A DNA stretch of 64,000 bases. Origin: Proteiniphilum propionicum. GTDB taxonomy: Bacteria > Bacteroidota > Bacteroidia > Bacteroidales > Dysgonomonadaceae. The notes beneath the pieces were generated by a model. The model was given only the letters and a program-made list of their open reading frames with translations. It had not been told where the DNA came from and did no database searches. The stretch lies in assembly GCF_022267555.1 (NCBI RefSeq), contig NZ_CP073586.1, positions 3,142,501 to 3,206,500 of the forward strand. Reading direction: 5' to 3'. The translations under genes and the position numbers were made by a program. Of the stretch, positions 8,787-18,232 are shown one piece after another; within the stretch, counting starts at the first letter, position 1; the number at the start of each line of letters is the position of its first letter.

Positions 8787-9901
8787 AAATAATGGCTGAT
8801 GCACATATCCCTTTTCTAAAGGAAGTTGCCGAACAGTTCGGCGAGGTGGAATACCTGCCTGGAAATCAATTCACCCGGGAGGCCATCAAAGACAAAGACG
8901 CACTTATTGTAAGAACTGTAACTCATTTCGGAGAAAAGATACTTTCAGGCACTAACGTAAAACTTATCTGTTCTGCTACCATCGGCTTCGATCATATCGA
9001 TACAGTATGGTGCGATACACACGGAATTGCGTGGCGAACAGCTCCCGGCTGCAATGCCAATTCAGTAGAACAATATTTAACAGCATCACTTCTGTATCTG
9101 GCCGGCAAGTATCAATTCGAACTTAAAGAAAAAACCATCGGCATTGTGGGTGTTGGAAATGTAGGGAGCAAAATAGAGTCAGCCTGCCGGAAACTAGGTA
9201 TGAATGTATTGCTGAACGATCCTCCAAGGGAAGAGCGTGAAGGCAGAGGCCTTTTTGTGGATATCGCAACTATCAGACAGGAGTCTGATATAATCACCTT
9301 TCATACCCCTTTGACCAAATCAGGCAAATATAAAACTTTTCATCTTGCTGATGAGCGCTTCTTTGAAACGGTAGCCAAAAAGCCATTTATAATAAACGCT
9401 GCACGTGGAGGTGTCACAGACAACATCGCGTTGAAAAAAGCTCTTTCTCAAGGAAATATTTCAGGTGTAGTAATCGATTGCTGGGAAAATGAGCCCGATA
9501 TTAATAAAGATCTCCTGCAGATGGCAGATATTGCCACGCCCCATATCGCAGGCTACAGCGCCGACGGCAAGTGGACAGCAACAAGGATGAGCCTTGAAAA
9601 TCTGAACAGCTTCTTCAATCTTGGAATAGAGCCTGACTATCAGAAGATTCCCTATCCTGCTAAACCAGTTATCAACCTGCAAGGAATTGCACCCGAAAAT
9701 CAACTAGCACACGCTGTATGGCACACATACAACCCTATGAACGAAACAGCAGCATTAAAAACCGAACCCGGGAAATTCTACCACTTCAGATCGAGCTACC
9801 CTTTACGAAGAGAGTACAATGCTTATAATTTTGTGAACGCAGCACCTACTGTGTCTGAAATATTGTTGAAAATGGGTTTTAAACATACAAATATGCCGTA
9901 A
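8783..9901 (+). CDS. pdxB: erythronate-4-phosphate dehydrogenase
   Basis: 372 residues of the D-isomer 2-hydroxyacid dehydrogenase family. It oxidises 4-phospho-D-erythronate in the DXP-dependent pathway to pyridoxal phosphate. The NAD-binding loop is GIVGVGNVGSKIE (about 116-128); active-site pieces include CSATIGFDHIDT and INAARGGVTD. The C-terminal dimerisation extension beyond the usual 2-hydroxyacid dehydrogenase core is present, as in PdxB. It overlaps nfnB by 4 nt and is cotranscribed. Dxs, which makes the DXP used later in the same vitamin pathway, is encoded at 60.8 kb. Confidence 0.92.
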   Translation: MKIMADAHIPFLKEVAEQFGEVEYLPGNQFTREAIKDKDALIVRTVTHFGEKILSGTNVKLICSATIGFDHIDTVWCDTHGIAWRTAPGCNANSVEQYLTASLLYLAGKYQFELKEKTIGIVGVGNVGSKIESACRKLGMNVLLNDPPREEREGRGLFVDIATIRQESDIITFHTPLTKSGKYKTFHLADERFFETVAKKPFIINAARGGVTDNIALKKALSQGNISGVVIDCWENEPDINKDLLQMADIATPHIAGYSADGKWTATRMSLENLNSFFNLGIEPDYQKIPYPAKPVINLQGIAPENQLAHAVWHTYNPMNETAALKTEPGKFYHFRSSYPLRREYNAYNFVNAAPTVSEILLKMGFKHTNMP

Positions 9902-10041
9902 TAGAAGATCAAAATCAATCCAATAATCAAAAGGTAACTAACAAAAAATAGATATACTTATTTTTTTTATTAACAAATAAAAAGTAAATTCGCTATTGAA
10001 ATAAAAAAGGAAGGAAGCTTAATTTATTAAATACTTACATC

Positions 10042-11742
10042 ATGCAAAAAAAATCTAGTTATTTGTCGCTTCTGCTTCTGCTTTCAGTGGCACTTTTTGC
10101 CATATCCTGCAGCAGCAAGCTCAAGCCACTCTCGCAAAACAATTTTAATGTTACCCCCTCTCCTCTCGAGACAGTGGGAAATCAGATTCCGGTAACCATC
10201 AACGGGACATTCCCTGAAAAATGGTTTAACAAGAATGCAACAGTAACCATTACTCCTGTTCTTAAGTACGGAAATGGTGAGATAACCGGTACACCATACA
10301 GTTATCAAGGAGAAAACATTTCAGGCAACAGGGTAACAATCCCTCAAAACCAGGGTGGTAACTTCACCATGAACAGTACATTTTCCTACATTCCCGAGAT
10401 GCAGTCATCGGAACTATTTCTCCGCTTTGACGGAAGAATTAAAAACAAACCAGCTAAATTGCCCGATCTGAAAATAGCTGATGGCGTTATTGCTACATCT
10501 GCCCTGGCTGATGTCAAGACAACCACTCCTTCTGTAGCTCCCGACGGGTTCCAGCGCATCATTAAGGAAGCTCAGGAAGCCAGTATCATGTTTGTGATTC
10601 AACAGGCAAACCTTAGACAGGGCGAACTTAACAAACGCGATATGGCTGATTGGAAACAACGGGTGGAACAGGCTTTCAAAGATCCCAGGCAAAATGTGAA
10701 TGTAGAAGTTTCGGCCTACGCATCACCTGACGGCGGATTTTCTTTAAACGAAAGACTGGCAGCACAACGTGAAAAAAACACATCGGAGTATCTTGAAAAA
10801 GAGTTGAACAAAAGAGATATCGATACTGATGTATATGCACACTATACCGCACAGGACTGGGAAGGATTCCGCAAGTTGGTATCTGCATCGAACCTGCAGG
10901 ATAAAGAACTTATACTGCGCGTACTGGAGATGTATCCCGATTCTGAAGCACGTGAAAAAGAGATAAAGAACATCTCTTACGTGTTTGAAGAGCTTGCAGA
11001 GACTATACTGCCGCAACTGCGTCGTTCGCGCATCATAGCAAATATTGAGATAGTTGGCAAGTCTGATGAAGAGATTATGACAACATGGAAAAACAACCCG
11101 AAGGAGTTGTCGGTAGAGGAGTTGCTTTATGGCTCAACATTAACCGCCGATGAAAAAGAAAAAGAGAAGATATATCAATATGTGACAGCCAATTTTTCGA
11201 ACGATTACAGGGGATGGAACAATATTGGAACAATGTTCTTCAAAAGGGGAGAATATGCAAAGGCAAAACAGTCATTCGACCGTGCAGCTCAGGTAAATCC
11301 GTCAGCCCCAGAAGTGAATATGAACAAAGCTCTGCTTGCAATTATGGACAACGACCTATCAACAGCGAACGAATATCTCGGCAGGTCTGCCGGTGCCAGT
11401 GGCCTCGATGAAGCAATGGGATTGATAAATTTGTTGCAGGGTAACTACAATCAGGCTGTTGGTGCTTACGGAAACGGCAAGTCCAACAATGCAGGCCTGG
11501 CACAGCTATTGGTCAGGGACTACAATAAGGCAAAACAGACATTGGAATCTGTTGAAAACCCGGATGCAACTACCGCCTATCTGCTTGCTATCATCGCATC
11601 AAGAACGAACAACTTCAATGAAGTTATCTCTAATCTCCGGACTGCAATCGGTCGCGACAGAACAATAGCTTCACAGGCACTTAAAGATCTGGAATTTGCG
11701 AAATATCGCACCAACCAGGAATTTATGTCGGTTGTCGGTTAA
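10042..11742 (+). CDS. TPR and OmpA-like lipoprotein
   Basis: 566 residues. A lipoprotein signal ends in LFAISC, so Cys23 is probably acylated and the protein outer-membrane anchored. Residues ~25-150 are beta-rich; ~170-345 contain an OmpA-like segment (NVEVSAYASPDGGFSLNERLAAQRE), which in OmpA proteins contacts peptidoglycan. From ~385 on there are TPR helices (RGWNNIGTMFFKRGEYAKAKQSFDRA). This architecture is widespread in Bacteroidales but its exact job is unknown; an envelope scaffold is plausible. It is a single gene followed by a strong terminator. Confidence 0.8.
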   Translation: MQKKSSYLSLLLLLSVALFAISCSSKLKPLSQNNFNVTPSPLETVGNQIPVTINGTFPEKWFNKNATVTITPVLKYGNGEITGTPYSYQGENISGNRVTIPQNQGGNFTMNSTFSYIPEMQSSELFLRFDGRIKNKPAKLPDLKIADGVIATSALADVKTTTPSVAPDGFQRIIKEAQEASIMFVIQQANLRQGELNKRDMADWKQRVEQAFKDPRQNVNVEVSAYASPDGGFSLNERLAAQREKNTSEYLEKELNKRDIDTDVYAHYTAQDWEGFRKLVSASNLQDKELILRVLEMYPDSEAREKEIKNISYVFEELAETILPQLRRSRIIANIEIVGKSDEEIMTTWKNNPKELSVEELLYGSTLTADEKEKEKIYQYVTANFSNDYRGWNNIGTMFFKRGEYAKAKQSFDRAAQVNPSAPEVNMNKALLAIMDNDLSTANEYLGRSAGASGLDEAMGLINLLQGNYNQAVGAYGNGKSNNAGLAQLLVRDYNKAKQTLESVENPDATTAYLLAIIASRTNNFNEVISNLRTAIGRDRTIASQALKDLEFAKYRTNQEFMSVVG

Positions 11743-11763
11743 GACAAATTCATCAATAATTAC

Positions 11764-11795
11764 AAAAAAGTGGGCTGGTTCAGCCCACTTTTTTT
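11764..11795 (+). terminator. Rho-independent terminator
   Basis: Arms AAAAAAGTGGGCTG and CAGCCCACTTTTTTT enclose a GTT loop. It serves the lipoprotein gene on the plus strand. The A-run on the left arm makes it usable also from the minus strand, facing the end of the PHP gene at 11856. Confidence 0.92.
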
Positions 11796-11855
11796 ATCTC
11801 AAAAACCTGTAATCGTTTATTCAGAAATGATCATAACCGCCAATACCAATAAAAC

Positions 11856-13004
11856 CTATTCCAGCGAAAAAGTCACGTTCAGATGTTTATCGCTTCTAAC
11901 ATAAGTTGAAGTAACATCATATGAGAGCGATTGCTGTCCTTCTGCAGCAGAGATAAGCTGCGTTGAACGGGGGTAAAGAGTAATACTCCGGGTGCCATTG
12001 CCCAATGTTAATTTAAGTTCGAAATAAAGATCGCTGTTATTTTTTAATTCGTAGAATATCGTTTTTTCACCATTTTTATTTTCCTGTATATAGTGCCCCG
12101 GCATTAGCTTAACACAGGCATTGAACAGACTTCTCACATTCTCCTCTTTTCCTGCCAGTATTTTGCTTGCCCAGGCAACGGTACGGCCTGAATTCAACGC
12201 TTCACGAATAGACTCGGGCGTTCTCTCTTTTGCCATCACCAATGTCATAGTTCTGTGCACATAATCTTTGCTTTTATCATAATCATGCCCTATCAGGTTG
12301 TGTGCATCAGTACTGCCCATCACTGTCAATCCTTTATCAACGCACCAATCGAGTGCTTTCATATGTAACCCAAAACCGTTGATAACCTCAATTCCGTGCA
12401 ATGCCCCACTTTTATAGAGATCTTCGATTAACGGGAGCCATTCATATGATCCTTCTATGCCTGGCTGCCAACCGGGATGGTTCCAGAAGATAAAAGCATC
12501 CTGCTCTGCCGCTTTCATCACAGCAGCCTTGTTATGCTCATTGCTTCTATCCTCTATAAAGGGTGATGAATCCTTAACATAAATTGCATTAAAGTGGCCC
12601 GGAGGAGTATTACGGGTTATTTCCGATCCATTTACCAAGATGATGTTATTTTTCGGGGCAACATCTTTAAGAAGCTCATACCCACGGTTGTGATCAGTTC
12701 TCACATCTGCTTTATGTGGCTGATACTCTATATGATCTGTCAGGGCAAATGCATCCAGACCCTCTTCCCATGCCTCCTGGTTACGGATAGTGGGCCACAC
12801 CTGTCCGTCGGAAAAAACCGAGTGCATATGGAAATCACATTTAAGTACTTCATACCCATTCACTTCGGGTATGATAATATTTTCACGATACACAGGCCGC
12901 CTATTTTCATCGAGGTACATCATTCCCTCAACAGTGCCTCGTTGTCCGAATATCAGCATAGACAACAGCAAAAATCCAATCAGTAAAATGTTTCTTTGTG
13001 TCAT
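11856..13004 (-). CDS. secreted PHP-domain phosphoesterase (Sb-PDE family)
   Basis: 382 residues. An N-terminal signal peptide ends around residue 20 (LLLSMLIFGQ). The PHP domain has metal-binding motifs in order: DFHMHSVFSDG (about 56-66), ALTDHIEY (about 92), NGSEITRN (about 126), FWNHPGW and STDAHN (about 230). These are the His/Asp sites of a polynuclear metal centre in PHP phosphoesterases. A beta-rich C-terminal domain follows. It is probably a periplasmic phosphodiesterase; the substrate is not predictable from sequence. It converges with the lipoprotein gene. Confidence 0.85.
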   Translation of the reverse strand: MTQRNILLIGFLLLSMLIFGQRGTVEGMMYLDENRRPVYRENIIIPEVNGYEVLKCDFHMHSVFSDGQVWPTIRNQEAWEEGLDAFALTDHIEYQPHKADVRTDHNRGYELLKDVAPKNNIILVNGSEITRNTPPGHFNAIYVKDSSPFIEDRSNEHNKAAVMKAAEQDAFIFWNHPGWQPGIEGSYEWLPLIEDLYKSGALHGIEVINGFGLHMKALDWCVDKGLTVMGSTDAHNLIGHDYDKSKDYVHRTMTLVMAKERTPESIREALNSGRTVAWASKILAGKEENVRSLFNACVKLMPGHYIQENKNGEKTIFYELKNNSDLYFELKLTLGNGTRSITLYPRSTQLISAAEGQQSLSYDVTSTYVRSDKHLNVTFSLE

Positions 13005-13723
13005 TATAAAAAATTGTTGGTTTTTATCTATAAGTCAGCACCGAAAACCTTGAACATAAACATAATACATTATATATCAATATTTATTTTAAACCAAATG
13101 CAATAAAAAAGACTTTCTGGCGGGGATTCATATTTAAAAACAGTTAGTAATTATCCTTATAATCAGTTGGTATTTCTCTGTAAAACAAGTTTGAATAAAC
13201 ATCTAGTATTTTTCCGTAAAAAAGTTGATTATTCTATACTTTGCCAAATTAGTTTATTATTTTATCTCTGCCAAATTAGTCAGGTACAAAAATCATCTGC
13301 AACCATATTATTCTTAACCTTCCTTAGAATTCATAAAGTTGTTACACTGTTTTATACGGAACATTTTAATTATAAACATTTAATTTAAAGTTGTGCCTCT
13401 GTCATCTGAAAATGCTTCGTTAAAACTTCATTTATAATACTGACAGTCAATAAGTTATACCGCACCCTCAAAAGGTGTCGTACTCTATTGATATTCAGTG
13501 AATTATAAGGACCATTTTAAAAGTATTACCGAAGTATTGATATGACAAAAGGTTCATAAAAAATAAAAAGCTCACAAAATGGGACAAACAGATAAAAAAC
13601 GATTAATTTTACAGCCTGATTGAGGTTGATTAAAGTATTGTAATTAGAAGCCGCTCAAAATTGCAAATAATCAGGAAGATATTTTGGCTTCTCCTGAAAA
13701 ACTGAAAATTTAACATAAGATTT
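13005..13723. other. 719-bp AT-rich intergenic region
   Basis: No credible gene is visible: the one longer reading frame (13167-13388) is a run of hydrophobic and aromatic codons expected by chance in AT-rich DNA. A short direct repeat, TGCCAAATTAGT, occurs at about 13242-13253 and 13269-13280. Divergent promoters for the PHP and trkH genes presumably lie here, but no complete consensus promoter was found. Confidence 0.5.
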
Positions 13724-15175
13724 ATGATACGGACAAGGGCTGTAATAAAATATTTAGGTTTCATTTTACTATTCAATTCGCTGTTTCTCTTCATTGCCGC
13801 TACAATTTCCTATGCATATAAAGAAGACTCCTTTAATGCTCTGTTATTCAGTGGCGTTTTTTGTGCCGCATCGGGAATCTTACCACAGCTTTTTATCAAA
13901 AAGATTGATGAGATTGTGTTTCATGAGGGATTGGCAATAAGTGTTCTGGGATGGATAATTACCTGTTTTGCCGGTATGATTCCGTACTGTTTTTGGGGAG
14001 GGGAGTTCACACTTGCAAATGCGCTGTTTGAAAGTGTATCCGGCTACACTACAACAGGAGCAAGCACTTTGAGTAATGTGGAAGCATTGCCTAAAGGGTT
14101 GCTTTTCTGGCGGGCATCCACCTCTTTCATTGGGGGAGTAGGAATTATCCTGTTTGTATTATTGATCCTTCCAGAAAAGAAAGGTGTTATATCCAGCTTT
14201 TATCGTTCAGAGGTATCAGATCTCTCCAGAATGAGTTTCAGAATAAGATCTAAGCATATTACCCGCATAGTTGTTTCGGTCTATTTAAGTCTTATTATCA
14301 CTCAAATAATTCTTTTGAAATTATTTGGCATGAGTCTTTTCGATGCTGTCTGCCACTCATTCTCCACGGTTGCCACATCGGGATTCTCTACAAAAAACTT
14401 AAGTATAGCTTCATACAACAACTTGGGAATTGAGATTGTTACAATGTTTTTCATGCTGGTAAGCAGTATGCATTTTGGATTGATCTATGCTACTTTGACA
14501 AGGAAAAAACTCAATATATTCACTTCCCATCCAACACAAATGTATATGCTCGTTATATTAATCGGGATTATATTGATAACACTTCAACTCACCCATGAGA
14601 AAATATTTGGATTTTGGGACTCCTTACGGCATGCAGCTTTTCAGGTGATCTCACTAACTAGTACTACAGGCCTGGTTACAGCTGATACTTCAGTTTGGCC
14701 TATTTTCTCAATCATCATATTATGCTATTTCTCTATTCAGTGTGGTATGGTAGGTTCTACCGCAGGAGGGATTAAATTCGACAGGGTTTACCTCTTCTTC
14801 TCCTCTGTAAAAAAACAGTTAAAACTAATTCTTCACCCAGAAGGAGTTTACGCCGTGAGAATGAACAAGATAGTCATTGTGCACGATCTGGAACTGCAAA
14901 TCATGGTGTTCATTATATTCTATATCCTTACTTTTTCAATTACCACTCTCATACTCTCTTTCATGGGGATAGACGGAATGACATCTTTTTCAGCATCAAT
15001 TGCCACTATAGGCAACGTTGGGCCGGGCTTTGGAGAGGTAGGGTCGGTCAGTAACTACGGACATCTGCCCAATGCTGCTAAATATGTTCTTTCTGCAAAT
15101 ATGTTTCTCGGTCGACTTGAAATAATGAATGTGTTTGCTCTGTTTTTAATGTTGGTTAAGAAAAAGGAAAGGTAA
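13724..15175 (+). CDS. trkH: Trk/Ktr-type potassium uptake channel subunit
   Basis: 483 residues, strongly hydrophobic with about ten or more membrane spans. The four pore-loop repeats with selectivity-filter glycines can be seen: SGYTTTGAST (about 107), CHSFSTVATSGFS (about 210), SLTSTTGLVTAD (about 312) and ATIGNVGPGFGEVG (about 430). It forms the K+-conducting membrane part and normally needs a cytoplasmic TrkA ring; a trkA gene starts at 62806. It ends about 60 bp before tyrS, and the two may be cotranscribed. Confidence 0.93.
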   Translation: MIRTRAVIKYLGFILLFNSLFLFIAATISYAYKEDSFNALLFSGVFCAASGILPQLFIKKIDEIVFHEGLAISVLGWIITCFAGMIPYCFWGGEFTLANALFESVSGYTTTGASTLSNVEALPKGLLFWRASTSFIGGVGIILFVLLILPEKKGVISSFYRSEVSDLSRMSFRIRSKHITRIVVSVYLSLIITQIILLKLFGMSLFDAVCHSFSTVATSGFSTKNLSIASYNNLGIEIVTMFFMLVSSMHFGLIYATLTRKKLNIFTSHPTQMYMLVILIGIILITLQLTHEKIFGFWDSLRHAAFQVISLTSTTGLVTADTSVWPIFSIIILCYFSIQCGMVGSTAGGIKFDRVYLFFSSVKKQLKLILHPEGVYAVRMNKIVIVHDLELQIMVFIIFYILTFSITTLILSFMGIDGMTSFSASIATIGNVGPGFGEVGSVSNYGHLPNAAKYVLSANMFLGRLEIMNVFALFLMLVKKKER

Positions 15176-15191
15176 AGAGCGGATAAATTAT

Positions 15192-15199
15192 TATCTTTG
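15192..15199 (+). promoter_or_regulatory. possible -7 box for tyrS
   Basis: TATCTTTG fits TAnnTTTG and lies 40 bp before the tyrS ATG. A TTTG -33 element is not present at the right distance. Confidence 0.4.
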
Positions 15200-15238
15200 C
15201 ATAATTTTTTGAATTCGATAAACAGACATACAAAGATT

Positions 15239-16531
15239 ATGAATTTTGTGGAAGAGCTCCGATGGCGCGGCATGATACAAGATATGATGCCAGGCACGGA
15301 AGAACAGTTACAAAAAGAGCAGACCGCAGGGTATCTTGGAATAGACCCCACAGCCGATTCACTGCATATAGGTCACCTGGTGGGTGTGATGATGCTAAAG
15401 CACTTGCAACGAGCCGGGCACAAGCCTATTGCTTTAATTGGCGGTGCCACAGGAATGATTGGCGACCCATCAATGAAGTCAGCAGAGAGAAAACTGCTCG
15501 ATGAAGATACGCTTCGACATAATCAGGAAGCAATAAAAAAACAATTATCCAAATTTCTTGACTTCGAGAGCGATATTCCCAATAGAGCTGTGCTGGTAAA
15601 TAATTACGATTGGATGAAAGATTACACTTTTCTCGCTTTCATACGTGACATCGGCAAACATATCACGGTAAACTATATGATGGCGAAAGACTCAGTAAAA
15701 AAACGTATCAGCGGCGAAGCGGGTGAAGGGATGTCGTTTACCGAATTCTCATATCAGCTGCTTCAGGGATATGATTATCTTTATCTTTTCCGGGAGATGG
15801 GGTGCCGGCTCCAACTGGGCGGATCTGACCAATGGGGAAATATTACAACCGGCACAGAACTCATTCGTCGTGTGGATAGCGGCGACGCATTCGGACTGGT
15901 ATGCCCTCTCATAACAAAAGCTGACGGTGGAAAATTCGGAAAAACAGAAAATGGTAACGTATGGCTCGACCGCCGCTATACATCACCTTATAAATTTTAC
16001 CAGTTCTGGATGAATGTGAGCGATGAGGATGCTGAAAAGTATATTAAAATATTTACCTCACTGTCGAGAGAAGAGATCGATGGATTAGTTTTGGAACAGA
16101 AATCATCACCTCACCTGCGTCCTTTGCAAAAGCGGCTGGCTGAAGAGCTGACAGTGATGGTGCACTCTCGTGAAGACTATGAGATGGCTTTTAACGCATC
16201 AGAGATCCTATTTGGCAAGTCCACCTCTCAGGCTCTGCGCTCTATTGATGAAGAGACTTTTCTTCAGGTATTTGAAGGAGTACCACAATTCTCAATCTCT
16301 CGCGGTAAACTAAACGAAGGAATAAGGGCGGTTGATCTTCTTACTGATGAAGCCAGCGTATTTCCTTCAAAGAGTGAGATGCGTAAGACAGTACAGTCTG
16401 GCGGAGTAATGATAAACAAAGAGAAGCTTGAAGCCTTTGATGAAGTAATCGGCGTTTCACATCTTATTGGAAATAAATATTTACTTGCACAGCGAGGAAA
16501 AAAGAATTATTTTCTACTTATTGCCGAATAG
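15239..16531 (+). CDS. tyrS: tyrosine--tRNA ligase
   Basis: 430 residues of a class I aminoacyl-tRNA synthetase. The catalytic HIGH-like motif is in [14 protein letters not shown] (about 35-48), the tyrosine pocket around [29 protein letters not shown] (about 172-200, described by its Tyr, Gln and Asp residues), and the KMSKS-like loop is [13 protein letters not shown] (about 232). An S4 RNA-binding domain forms the C-terminus. The ATG at 15239 matches the usual N-terminus ([15 protein letters not shown]); an upstream TTG at 15197 would add 14 atypical residues and overlap a -7 box. The tRNA-Gln gene follows. Confidence 0.95.
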   Translation: MNFVEELRWRGMIQDMMPGTEEQLQKEQTAGYLGIDPTADSLHIGHLVGVMMLKHLQRAGHKPIALIGGATGMIGDPSMKSAERKLLDEDTLRHNQEAIKKQLSKFLDFESDIPNRAVLVNNYDWMKDYTFLAFIRDIGKHITVNYMMAKDSVKKRISGEAGEGMSFTEFSYQLLQGYDYLYLFREMGCRLQLGGSDQWGNITTGTELIRRVDSGDAFGLVCPLITKADGGKFGKTENGNVWLDRRYTSPYKFYQFWMNVSDEDAEKYIKIFTSLSREEIDGLVLEQKSSPHLRPLQKRLAEELTVMVHSREDYEMAFNASEILFGKSTSQALRSIDEETFLQVFEGVPQFSISRGKLNEGIRAVDLLTDEASVFPSKSEMRKTVQSGGVMINKEKLEAFDEVIGVSHLIGNKYLLAQRGKKNYFLLIAE

Positions 16532-16573
16532 TATACAAAACAGGACTATCTAATGTAAAATCAGATCAAAATA

Positions 16574-16605
16574 TTTGGAACGTTAAAATTAATATTATAC
16601 TTTTG
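16574..16605 (+). promoter_or_regulatory. promoter of tRNA-Gln
   Basis: A TTTG -33 box at 16574-16577 and a TACTTTTG -7 box at 16598-16605, separated by 20 bp, match the Bacteroidota primary-sigma consensus. The -7 box ends 28 bp before the tRNA. Confidence 0.7.
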
Positions 16606-16633
16606 CACTGCTTTTCACGAAGCACATAAGGAT

Positions 16634-16704
16634 TGTCCCATGGTGTAATGGTAGCACATCTGATTTTGGTTCAGCCAGTCTAGGTTCGAATCCTGGTGGG
16701 ACAA
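16634..16704 (+). tRNA. tRNA-Gln (anticodon TTG)
   Basis: A 71-nt cloverleaf. The acceptor arms TGTCCCA and TGGGACA pair fully, the discriminator is A, the anticodon TTG lies at 16666-16668, and the T-arm holds GGTTCGAATCC. CCA is not encoded. The gene is intact even though its 3' end forms the left attachment site of the integrated element that follows. Confidence 0.95.
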
Positions 16705-16708
16705 CAAC
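16693..16708. repeat. left attachment site of the integrated element (attL core)
   Basis: The 16-bp sequence CTGGTGGGACAACAAC covers the last 12 bases of tRNA-Gln plus four downstream bases. It recurs exactly at 22918-22933. Tyrosine recombinases commonly use a tRNA 3' end as attB, and the element rebuilds this end on insertion. Confidence 0.9.
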
Positions 16709-16710
16709 GT

Positions 16711-16751
16711 AAAGAGTGTAAAGGGTTTATAAACAACTACTTACACTCTTT
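16711..16751. terminator. hairpin beside attL, possible terminator
   Basis: Perfect 11-bp inverted arms AAAGAGTGTAA (16711-16721) and TTACACTCTTT (16741-16751) around a 19-nt loop. They lie immediately inside the element, 6 bp after the tRNA. It may end tRNA-Gln transcription or shield the element; a T-rich stretch follows (CTTTTTGCT). Confidence 0.5.
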
Positions 16752-16763
16752 CTTTTTGCTCTT

Positions 16764-16788
16764 ATAGCGGAATATATGGCGGAATATA
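16764..16788. repeat. left-end recombinase arm-site candidates
   Basis: Two copies of GCGGAATATA (16767-16776 and 16779-16788) spaced 12 bp, each preceded by ATA or ATG. The same decamer occurs at the other end of the element (22771-22780), with variants at 22783 and 22752. The layout resembles arm-type binding sites of tyrosine recombinases. Confidence 0.65.
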
Positions 16789-17239
16789 TTTTCAGCATAC
16801 ATATATTAACATTATGTCTATATATCAAAAATGAATGTTAACATAAACACCTGATGTACCATATATCATTACACTCTATTTAAGGGCATTTAGAGACGTT
16901 TTAAGCGACTTTCTCATTATGTGGCATACTCTTACTCATATCAAATGTTAAACGTGTCTTATATAGCCTTAAAATAGCTCACTACACTACCTTCATGTTA
17001 ACAATATAATAAGTACAATTATAACTGCATTAATATCTGGTATAGAACAAATTTTTAATAAATGAGTCAACTTCATTGCGTGTGGAGGTTGTAATGTTTT
17101 GACAAAAATAGGAAAAAATTTATGGGGAATAGTACTTATCATTCCACACCACCATATAGGGGGGTATACCCTATTAATCTGTAAAACATATATATAAATA
17201 CTATACTCTCGTACGTGATATATACAACATCTATTACAA
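16789..17239. other. non-coding left part of the element
   Basis: About 450 bp of AT-rich DNA between the arm-site repeats and a possible 30-aa gene. A hydrophobic reading frame on the minus strand (16993-17355) is judged spurious. I see no other repeats or known motifs. Confidence 0.4.
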
Positions 17240-17332
17240 ATGTCTGATATTTTTCCACCAAAAACCATCTGTGATAGCATTGTAGACAAAATGAATTTCG
17301 GTCGATTCCTCAACAACAAAAAGAAAGAGTAA
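17240..17332 (+). CDS. possible 30-residue peptide gene
   Basis: A short ATG-to-TAA frame whose product begins MSDIFPPKTICDSIVDKMN and ends with a basic NNKKKE tail. The balanced, hydrophilic, helix-compatible composition is unlike chance translation of the AT-rich surroundings, and it is the only candidate gene on the plus strand of the element. There is no recognisable family. Expression is unproven; it could also be coincidence. Confidence 0.35.
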   Translation: MSDIFPPKTICDSIVDKMNFGRFLNNKKKE

Positions 17333-17379
17333 GCATCACACCTACTCTCTCTCAAAAAACCTAATAAAAAAAGAATATC

Positions 17380-18030
17380 CTATTTACTCTTCAGTGTCAC
17401 GTGGTCTTGGGCAACTTCTGCAAATAACTCAGGTGTGAAACCTTCATCTATAAGCATCTGTAAACTGTAGCGATTTATATTCCTACCATTATTTCGTGTC
17501 AGCTCTCCATTTAGCACGTCAGGCAATCCATTCTTGGTTTGAAACTCTCTGAGTTCAGTCATAGCATCTATAATCTTCTTCACCTGTAAATAGTAGTCCG
17601 TCAGCTTCTTCACATTGATACGAATGGTAGCTTTTTTCTTGGATATGGACTCTATTTGATTATAATCAGCTATAATGGCATCTCCTTCTGCTAGTAATGG
17701 CAACCGCTCAGCCCTTATTCTTCTGAGTTTACTGACACTGTTTCTGAGTCGGTCGTGCAAGTCGCTATAGCTTTCAATGATTCTCATGCGTTCATCTACA
17801 GGCATAAACAAGTCCTTCATCTGGCGTTCCCTCAGCTTCGTTAAGTATGCTGAAAATGATTCGTCACTTTCTGTTATGGTCATGAAGAACTCCATAGTAG
17901 TAGGCAATCCTTCTTCTCTCAGAGCCTGTAAGCATAGCGGTAAATATTCTGCCAACTCGGTAAAACGACTCTTAGTGCTGTGATACAATGCGTAATCAAA
18001 CACTTCATTCTCAAATAATGTTTCTTTCAT
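17380..18030 (-). CDS. 216-residue protein of unknown function, element cargo
   Basis: No recognised family. The protein is soluble, highly charged and mostly helical: an N-terminal part with FTELAEYLPLCLQALREEG, a central coiled-coil-like stretch (about 75-165, with RLRNSVSKLRRIRAERLP), and a C-terminal NRYSLQMLIDEGFTPELFAEVAQDHV. It begins 2 nt after the stop of the 62-aa gene, so translation is probably coupled. As the last gene of the element's operon it is the best candidate for cargo or a host-interaction function. Confidence 0.75.
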   Translation of the reverse strand: MKETLFENEVFDYALYHSTKSRFTELAEYLPLCLQALREEGLPTTMEFFMTITESDESFSAYLTKLRERQMKDLFMPVDERMRIIESYSDLHDRLRNSVSKLRRIRAERLPLLAEGDAIIADYNQIESISKKKATIRINVKKLTDYYLQVKKIIDAMTELREFQTKNGLPDVLNGELTRNNGRNINRYSLQMLIDEGFTPELFAEVAQDHVTLKSK

Positions 18031-18032
18031 AT

Positions 18033-18221
18033 CTACTTGTTTTTATTATCTTTAAGTTGGATTGCATCCATATCAAGTAAATTTCTTAGCTTAGAAAAAT
18101 CATGTTTTTTTTCCTTTACTTCTGGAAAGGTTTTCTCTACTTTCTCTTTCATCTCATTTACGCTGTTTATCAACTCTTTTGCCCATTCTGGCACTTCATC
18201 AAAATTAGTCATGTCATTCAT
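18033..18221 (-). CDS. 62-residue small protein of the element
   Basis: A charged small protein containing VPEWAKELINSVNEMKEKVEK and ending in DNKNK; no family is recognised. The start context, ATG-AAY-GAY-ATG, resembles that of the DUF3987 gene in the same element (start at 20683), perhaps a copied translation-initiation region. It sits between the 47-aa gene (11 bp before) and the 216-aa gene (2 bp after), so it is almost certainly part of the operon. Confidence 0.65.
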   Translation of the reverse strand: MNDMTNFDEVPEWAKELINSVNEMKEKVEKTFPEVKEKKHDFSKLRNLLDMDAIQLKDNKNK

Positions 18222-18232
18222 AATTAAATAGT

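Noticed and set aside
13242-13280. Direct repeat TGCCAAATTAGT twice, 27 bp apart
   Set aside because: Short and isolated; no third copy and no link to a gene start, so it is only mentioned in the intergenic entry.
13167-13388. 73-residue plus-strand frame between the PHP gene and trkH
   Set aside because: Low-complexity hydrophobic translation of AT-rich DNA with no start context or homology.
16993-17355. 120-residue minus-strand reading frame at the left end of the element
   Set aside because: Composition is dominated by Ile, Tyr, Cys and Pro as expected from chance AT-rich DNA, and there is no domain; the opposite-strand 30-aa frame overlaps it and looks more protein-like.
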